Assembly (NCBI RefSeq): GCF_014648995.1
Contig: NZ_BMSE01000018.1
Location: 124,001 to 188,000, forward strand
From: Streptomyces massasporeus
GTDB lineage: Bacteria; Actinomycetota; Actinomycetes; Streptomycetales; Streptomycetaceae
Reading direction: 5' to 3'
Length of the DNA stretch: 64,000 nucleotides
Shown here: positions 60,498 through 64,000 of the stretch, piece after piece
Layout of the letters: every line of letters starts with the position of its first letter
Position numbering within the stretch: position 1 is the stretch's first letter
The notes under the pieces: generated by a model
Database searches by the model: none
What the model was told of the DNA's origin: nothing
Seen by the model: the letters and a program-made list of their open reading frames with translations, nothing else
Program-made: the position numbers and the translations under genes

Positions 60498-61319
60498 TCA
60501 GAATCCTCGGGGGCTCTGGAGGCCCTCCCGCACCTCCGCGGAATCCGTACGCCGCCCCACCGCCGCCAGCACGAACGTCACGCTGATCAGCAACGCCCAG
60601 GCCCCGAACTTCTCCACCCCCACCGGCTCCCAGCCGTGCTGCTGATACGGGTAGCGCCAGGCGCCGACCAGGGTCGCCAGGTTCTCCGCCACCCACAGGA
60701 AGAACCCGATCAGCACGAACGACAGCGCCAGCGGCATCCTCCGGCGCACCCCGCGCACCGTGTACCGCACCGACGTCCCCAGCGTGACGGCCCCGAGCAG
60801 CCCGGCCAGCACCCAGCGGGCGTCGGGCAGCCAGTGGTGGCTGAAGAAGTTGACGTATATGGCGGCGGCGACCAGGGCCGTCGCGCGCGGCCGATAGCGC
60901 ACGATGCCCAGGTCGAACAGGTGCCAAGCCCGGCAGATGTAGCTGCCCACGGCCGCGTACAGGAACCCGCCGTACAACGGGACGCCGGCGAACTTCAGCA
61001 CGGCCGGCTCCGGGTAGCTCCAGGAACCGAGCGACACCTTCACCAGCTCGAAGGCCAGTCCGATGACATGGCAGACCGCGATGACGGCGACGTCCCGCCC
61101 GTTCTCCCAGCCGCGAGCCCAGAACACCAGCGTGAGCAGCACCCCGTAGACGACCAGCAGGTCGTAGCGCGCCACGGGCAGTTCGGGCAGCAGTGTGGAC
61201 ACGGCCACGCCGGACAGCAGGGCGATGGCGAATGCGCAGGCCCGCGTCTGTGTCCAGGCGAACGTGAGCAGCTGGCGGACCGGTGCGGCCAGGGGGCCGG
61301 TGATGCTTGCAGGGATCAT
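60498..61319 (-). CDS. DUF817 integral membrane protein
   Basis: 273 residues, about eight membrane helices. DUF817 signatures: QTRACAFAIALLSGVAVSTL, DLLVVYGVLLTLVFWARGWE, NGRDVAVIAVCHVIGLAFEL, VKVSLGSWSYPEPAVLKFAG, VPLYGGFLYAAVGSYICRAW and FLWVAENLATLVGAWRYPYQ. The pattern of conserved His, Trp, Glu and Lys within helices (VCHVIGLAFELVKVSLGSWSYP) suggests an intramembrane enzyme or carotenoid-cyclase-like fold, but no activity is established. It is a single gene, 105 bp upstream of the PP2C gene. Confidence 0.85.
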   Translation of the reverse strand: MIPASITGPLAAPVRQLLTFAWTQTRACAFAIALLSGVAVSTLLPELPVARYDLLVVYGVLLTLVFWARGWENGRDVAVIAVCHVIGLAFELVKVSLGSWSYPEPAVLKFAGVPLYGGFLYAAVGSYICRAWHLFDLGIVRYRPRATALVAAAIYVNFFSHHWLPDARWVLAGLLGAVTLGTSVRYTVRGVRRRMPLALSFVLIGFFLWVAENLATLVGAWRYPYQQHGWEPVGVEKFGAWALLISVTFVLAAVGRRTDSAEVREGLQSPRGF

Positions 61320-61346
61320 GGTGCCCTGTAGGACGACCCCGTCCGC

Positions 61347-61961
61347 TCAACGGTTGCAGCGAAACTCCCTGCTCGGAGCCCCGCCGCCGGTGCCCTCCCG
61401 CGCCTCGGCCACGGCCTTCCGCAACAGCCCCGGCAGCCGCTTATCGGCGTCCGGGGCGGCGCACAGCACGCCGAGCGCCTGCTCGAGGTGACGGCGCCCC
61501 GGCCCGCGCCACCACAGCAGATCGCCGATCCGGGACACCGGACCATCCGGGGGCGCGGCGGCGAGTCTCGCCGCCCTCGCGCGGCACGCACGGCCGTGCC
61601 GCGCCAGTCGCCGGGACGCGGGACGCACCAGGCGTGCCGCATCCACGACCGCGCCGACGAGCCGCGGCGCGTAGTCGCGGCCGGCGGGGCGGGCGTCGGC
61701 GAGGTCGGCGGTCAGCGGCCACAGGGCGCGCCGGGCGTCGTCCCCCACGCTGTCGTTGACCACCCGGGCCAGGGCCGCGAGCGCCGGGTGCGTCCCGGCC
61801 GGGCTGTCGGTGAAGCGGCCGGAGGACAGCAGGGCGGCGGCCTCCATCAGACAGGCGCCGTCGTCCGGGTGCAGGTGGGCGAAACGTCCGGGTACCGGAA
61901 GGCTGTCCGGGACTCCGGCCGGGGACTCGACGGACGCCCTGCGGCCGGGAAGAGCGGTCAT
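61347..61961 (-). CDS. Hypothetical protein downstream of the phosphate permease
   Basis: 204 residues from ATG 61961, only 19 bp after the pit stop, so probably co-transcribed. Helical and Arg/Ala-rich: DGACLMEAAALLSSGRFTDS, HPALAALARVVNDSVGDDAR, APRLVGAVVDAARLVRPASR, LEQALGVLCAAPDADKRLPG. No signal, membrane helix or known domain. PiT permeases often have a PhoU-like partner (DUF47) in the same operon; this protein is not a clear member. Function unknown. Confidence 0.65.
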   Translation of the reverse strand: MTALPGRRASVESPAGVPDSLPVPGRFAHLHPDDGACLMEAAALLSSGRFTDSPAGTHPALAALARVVNDSVGDDARRALWPLTADLADARPAGRDYAPRLVGAVVDAARLVRPASRRLARHGRACRARAARLAAAPPDGPVSRIGDLLWWRGPGRRHLEQALGVLCAAPDADKRLPGLLRKAVAEAREGTGGGAPSREFRCNR

Positions 61962-61980
61962 GGACGGCCTCCGGCTGTGA

Positions 61981-62979
61981 TCACAGACCGGTGACGGCGT
62001 GCAGCAGGAGATACAGCGCCGCCGCCGGGATTCCCGCGCCGGGGAACGTGAGGATCCAGGCGGTACCGATCGAACGAGCCACTTGCCAGCGTACGTCGGA
62101 GAAGCGCCTGGTGGCACCGGCACCCAGAATGGCCGCGGTGATCGTCTGTGTGGTGGAGATCGGCGCCTTCACCAGGAACGCGGTCGTGTAGAGGACGGTC
62201 GCGGCAGCCGTCTCGGCGGCGAACCCGCGCGGCGGGTCGAGGTGCACGATGCGCCGCCCCAGGGTGGTGATGATGCGACGCCCGCCGGTGTACGTGCCGG
62301 CGGCCATGGCGAGCGCCACGGCGGCGATCACCCACACCGGCACGGAGAAGCCGTCCTGCCAGCCGGCCGTGACCAGCGCCAGCACGATGACCCCCATGGT
62401 CTTCTGTGCGTCCTGCAACCCGTGACCCAGTCCCATGGCGGCGGCGGAGACGGTTTGCGCCAAACGGAACCGCCGCGTGACGCGCCGGGGTGTCGAACGG
62501 CGGAACGCCCACAGGATGCCCGTGTGCAACAGGTACCCGAGGACCACGCCGACCAGCGGGGACAGCAGCATCGGCAGGATGACCTTGTCCAGGATGCCCG
62601 ACCAGTGCACCGTGGCGGACGCGGCGAGCGCGGCACCGACCAGCCCGCCGATCAGGGCGTGCGAGGACGAGGTGGGCAGCCCTCGCCACCAGGTGAAGAC
62701 GTTCCACCCGATGGCGCCGAGGAGCGCGCACAGGACGAGCAGCAGCCCCGAGGTCCCCTCGGGCGCCCCGATGATGCCGCTGCCGACGGTCTGCGCGACC
62801 CCGGTCCCCAGGAAAGCGCCGAAGAAATTCATCACCGCTGCCATGGCCAGTGCGACCCGCGGTGTCAGCGCCCTGGTGGAGATCGAGGTGGCGATCGCGT
62901 TCGCGGCGTCGTGGAAGCCGTTGGTGAAGTCGAACGTCAGACCCACGATGATGATCAGCACCACGAGGGCGAGCTCCAT
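61981..62979 (-). CDS. pit: PiT family inorganic phosphate permease
   Basis: 332 residues with about ten membrane helices. The two PiT signature repeats are present: TFDFTNGFHDAANAIATSIS at the N-terminus and GLGHGLQDAQKTMGVIVLAL in the second half, with PTSSSHALIGGLVGAALAAS and KAPISTTQTITAAILGAGAT. It imports inorganic phosphate (as a neutral metal-phosphate) with protons. The NGFHDAANAIAT and GHGxNDAQK-type motifs are intact apart from Q for N. It is the probable first gene of a pair with the 61347-61961 protein. Confidence 0.93.
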   Translation of the reverse strand: MELALVVLIIIVGLTFDFTNGFHDAANAIATSISTRALTPRVALAMAAVMNFFGAFLGTGVAQTVGSGIIGAPEGTSGLLLVLCALLGAIGWNVFTWWRGLPTSSSHALIGGLVGAALAASATVHWSGILDKVILPMLLSPLVGVVLGYLLHTGILWAFRRSTPRRVTRRFRLAQTVSAAAMGLGHGLQDAQKTMGVIVLALVTAGWQDGFSVPVWVIAAVALAMAAGTYTGGRRIITTLGRRIVHLDPPRGFAAETAAATVLYTTAFLVKAPISTTQTITAAILGAGATRRFSDVRWQVARSIGTAWILTFPGAGIPAAALYLLLHAVTGL

Positions 62980-63148
62980 GCCTGATCACCTTTCGACGCG
63001 CGGTCGCACGGTTCCATCGTGCGCTCAGCGAGCGGATCGGGCCGTGCGGCTACGCCACGCGGCCGGATCGGGCCGTGCTGCTCCGCCACGCGGGGCGGGC
63101 GGTTCGAAGGAACCGTGAGAGGCGGACACACCGGTTTACGGTGTTCTG

Positions 63149-63748
63149 ATGCGATCTGTTCCTCCATGGGCGCTGGTGTCATCCGGGTGTGCGCCGGTCT
63201 TCCTGATCATGGGCTGGCTGGTGGCGGCATCGCTCCAGGGACACTCCTATAACCCCGCCGCCCAGACGATCAGCGTCCTGGCGGCCCCTGGGAACAGAGG
63301 GTCCTGGGTGATGACTGCGGCGTTCATCGCATTGGGGTTCTGTCACCTGCTGACCGCCTGGGGCCTGCGCCCGGCCGCGGCGGCGGGGCGGATGGCCCTG
63401 GCGGCCGGAGGCGTATCGGCACTGGCCGTGGCCGTGTTCCCGGCACCGAGCGGCGGTGGCTCACTGAGCCATGGTTCCGTGGTCGCCGTGGGGTTCGCCG
63501 TCCTCGCGGCATGGCCCGTCCTGGCGGCCAGGGCCGGAACCGCCGTGCCCTGGGCCCTGCGTCCGTTCCCGTCCCTGGGGGCCACGGCGGTCATGGCGGT
63601 CGGAGCGGCCTGGTTCCTGGTCGAGTTGCACCTTCATGGCGTGGCCGGCATGGCCGAGCGCGCCGTGACGACCCTTCAGTCGGTCTGGCCCTTCGTGGTG
63701 GTCCTCTCCTGCCTGCGCGGATCCCTGCGCGACGGGCGCCCGAGCTGA
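63149..63748 (+). CDS. DUF998 membrane protein
   Basis: 199 residues, six membrane helices. Family features: SSGCAPVFLIMGWLVAASLQ, YNPAAQTISVLAAPGNRGSW (the conserved P-x-x-Q-x-I-S-x-L segment), VMTAAFIALGFCHLLTAWGL. DUF998 proteins are widespread in actinobacteria with unknown activity; the P-x-x-Q-x-I-S pattern facing the membrane surface hints at a ligand or lipid function. It is divergent from the pit gene. No Shine-Dalgarno sequence is evident at ATG 63149. Confidence 0.85.
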   Translation: MRSVPPWALVSSGCAPVFLIMGWLVAASLQGHSYNPAAQTISVLAAPGNRGSWVMTAAFIALGFCHLLTAWGLRPAAAAGRMALAAGGVSALAVAVFPAPSGGGSLSHGSVVAVGFAVLAAWPVLAARAGTAVPWALRPFPSLGATAVMAVGAAWFLVELHLHGVAGMAERAVTTLQSVWPFVVVLSCLRGSLRDGRPS

Positions 63749-63794
63749 CCGATCGCTTCCGATCTGTTGACAGGTACGGACCAAAGCGCAACTC

Positions 63795-63808
63795 TGAGAG
63801 CGCTCTCA
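63795..63808. promoter_or_regulatory. LacI/CebR-type operator, copy 2
   Basis: TGAGAGCGCTCTCA, identical over all 14 bases to the site at 52881-52894, and here extended to 16 bp by flanking C/G. It lies 36 bp before the GTG at 63845. Confidence 0.7.
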
Positions 63809-63844
63809 GCTATCGGCCGACTGTCGAACGAACGGAGGCAGAGC

Positions 63845-64000
63845 GTGTTGCGAACTCTCAGGCGCCGGGCCACGGCCGCGGGGCTGTCCCTCGCCATGGC
63901 CCTTGCCGGCTCACTGCTGGCGACCGGAACGGGTGCGCCGGCCCATGCCGCCGTGCCGGCGACGATCCCTCTGAAGATCACCAACAATTCGGCCCGCGGC
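63845..64000 (+). CDS. Secreted GH64-like beta-1,3-glucanase, N-terminal part
   Basis: 52 residues before the window edge, from GTG 63845 with GGAGG six bases upstream. A signal peptide fills about 1-36 (AAGLSLAMALAGSLLATGTG, cleavage near AHAAV), and the mature start VPATIPLKITNNSARG is the first strand of the thaumatin-like domain of GH64 laminaripentaose-producing glucanases, where a 'IPLTITNNSGR' sequence is usual. It would cut beta-1,3-glucan outside the cell. The operator just upstream suggests induction by glucan oligosaccharides. Confidence 0.65.
   Translation, partial: MLRTLRRRATAAGLSLAMALAGSLLATGTGAPAHAAVPATIPLKITNNSARG

Overview
The window is about 72% G+C and reads as a streptomycete chromosome segment. 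The signs are the codon bias, Tat and Sec signal peptides on many hydrolases, partner-switching phosphatases of the SpoIIE type, an XRE/DUF397 pair, a SigJ-like ECF41 sigma factor, DUF574 methyltransferase, roadblock proteins and at least two in-frame TTA codons. The low density of housekeeping genes and the presence of gene relics suggest a chromosome arm rather than the core (inference). No rRNA, tRNA, CRISPR array or intact insertion sequence was seen.

Region 1 (1-8332): edge of a saccharopine-dehydrogenase-like gene, a GlxA-type AraC regulator with a duplicated 3' end, a maltokinase-cap-like protein, a DHFR-like reductase, a scar of broken sigma/TetR genes, then a coherent four-gene set: C4-dicarboxylate transporter, glycerate kinase, LysR regulator and tartrate/D-malate dehydrogenase. 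Import of tartrate, oxidative decarboxylation to glycerate and phosphorylation to 2-phosphoglycerate would form one pathway, and a shared operator-like motif precedes both transcription units.

Region 2 (8333-20677): a second scar of broken AKR/LysR genes, a translationally coupled radical-SAM + PLP-fold pair (the best candidate for an undescribed system), an acetoacetate-decarboxylase-like gene, a large SMI1/KNR4 protein, an acetyltransferase, a small membrane protein divergent from sigJ, a secreted GH10-GH62 xylanase/arabinofuranosidase and an aldehyde dehydrogenase.

Region 3 (20678-36551): signalling genes dominate. There are two large PAS/GAF/PP2C/HATPase proteins, a four-gene roadblock/DUF4388-like operon without the GTPase or histidine kinase of classical conservons, a flavin monooxygenase, a secreted lamin-tail protein, ferredoxin-NADP reductase with an iron-box-like site, and a WhiJ/AbaA-like set (HATPase, DUF397, XRE).

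Region 4 (36552-46511): GH1 beta-glucosidase, a TPR protein, CsbD, a 1058-residue multidomain GH30 enzyme and a long-form GAPDH.

Region 5 (46512-64000): furA-katG peroxide defence with a leaderless promoter and upstream CRP-like palindrome, Tat-exported carbonic anhydrase, a Tat-exported (alpha/alpha)-type protein, a VanW protein, a glycosyltransferase pair, YceI, MOSC, a PP2C/MASE1 pair, DUF817, PiT phosphate permease, DUF998 and the start of a secreted GH64-like beta-1,3-glucanase. An identical 14-bp palindrome precedes both the Tat-exported protein and the GH64-like gene, pointing to a common sugar-responsive repressor.
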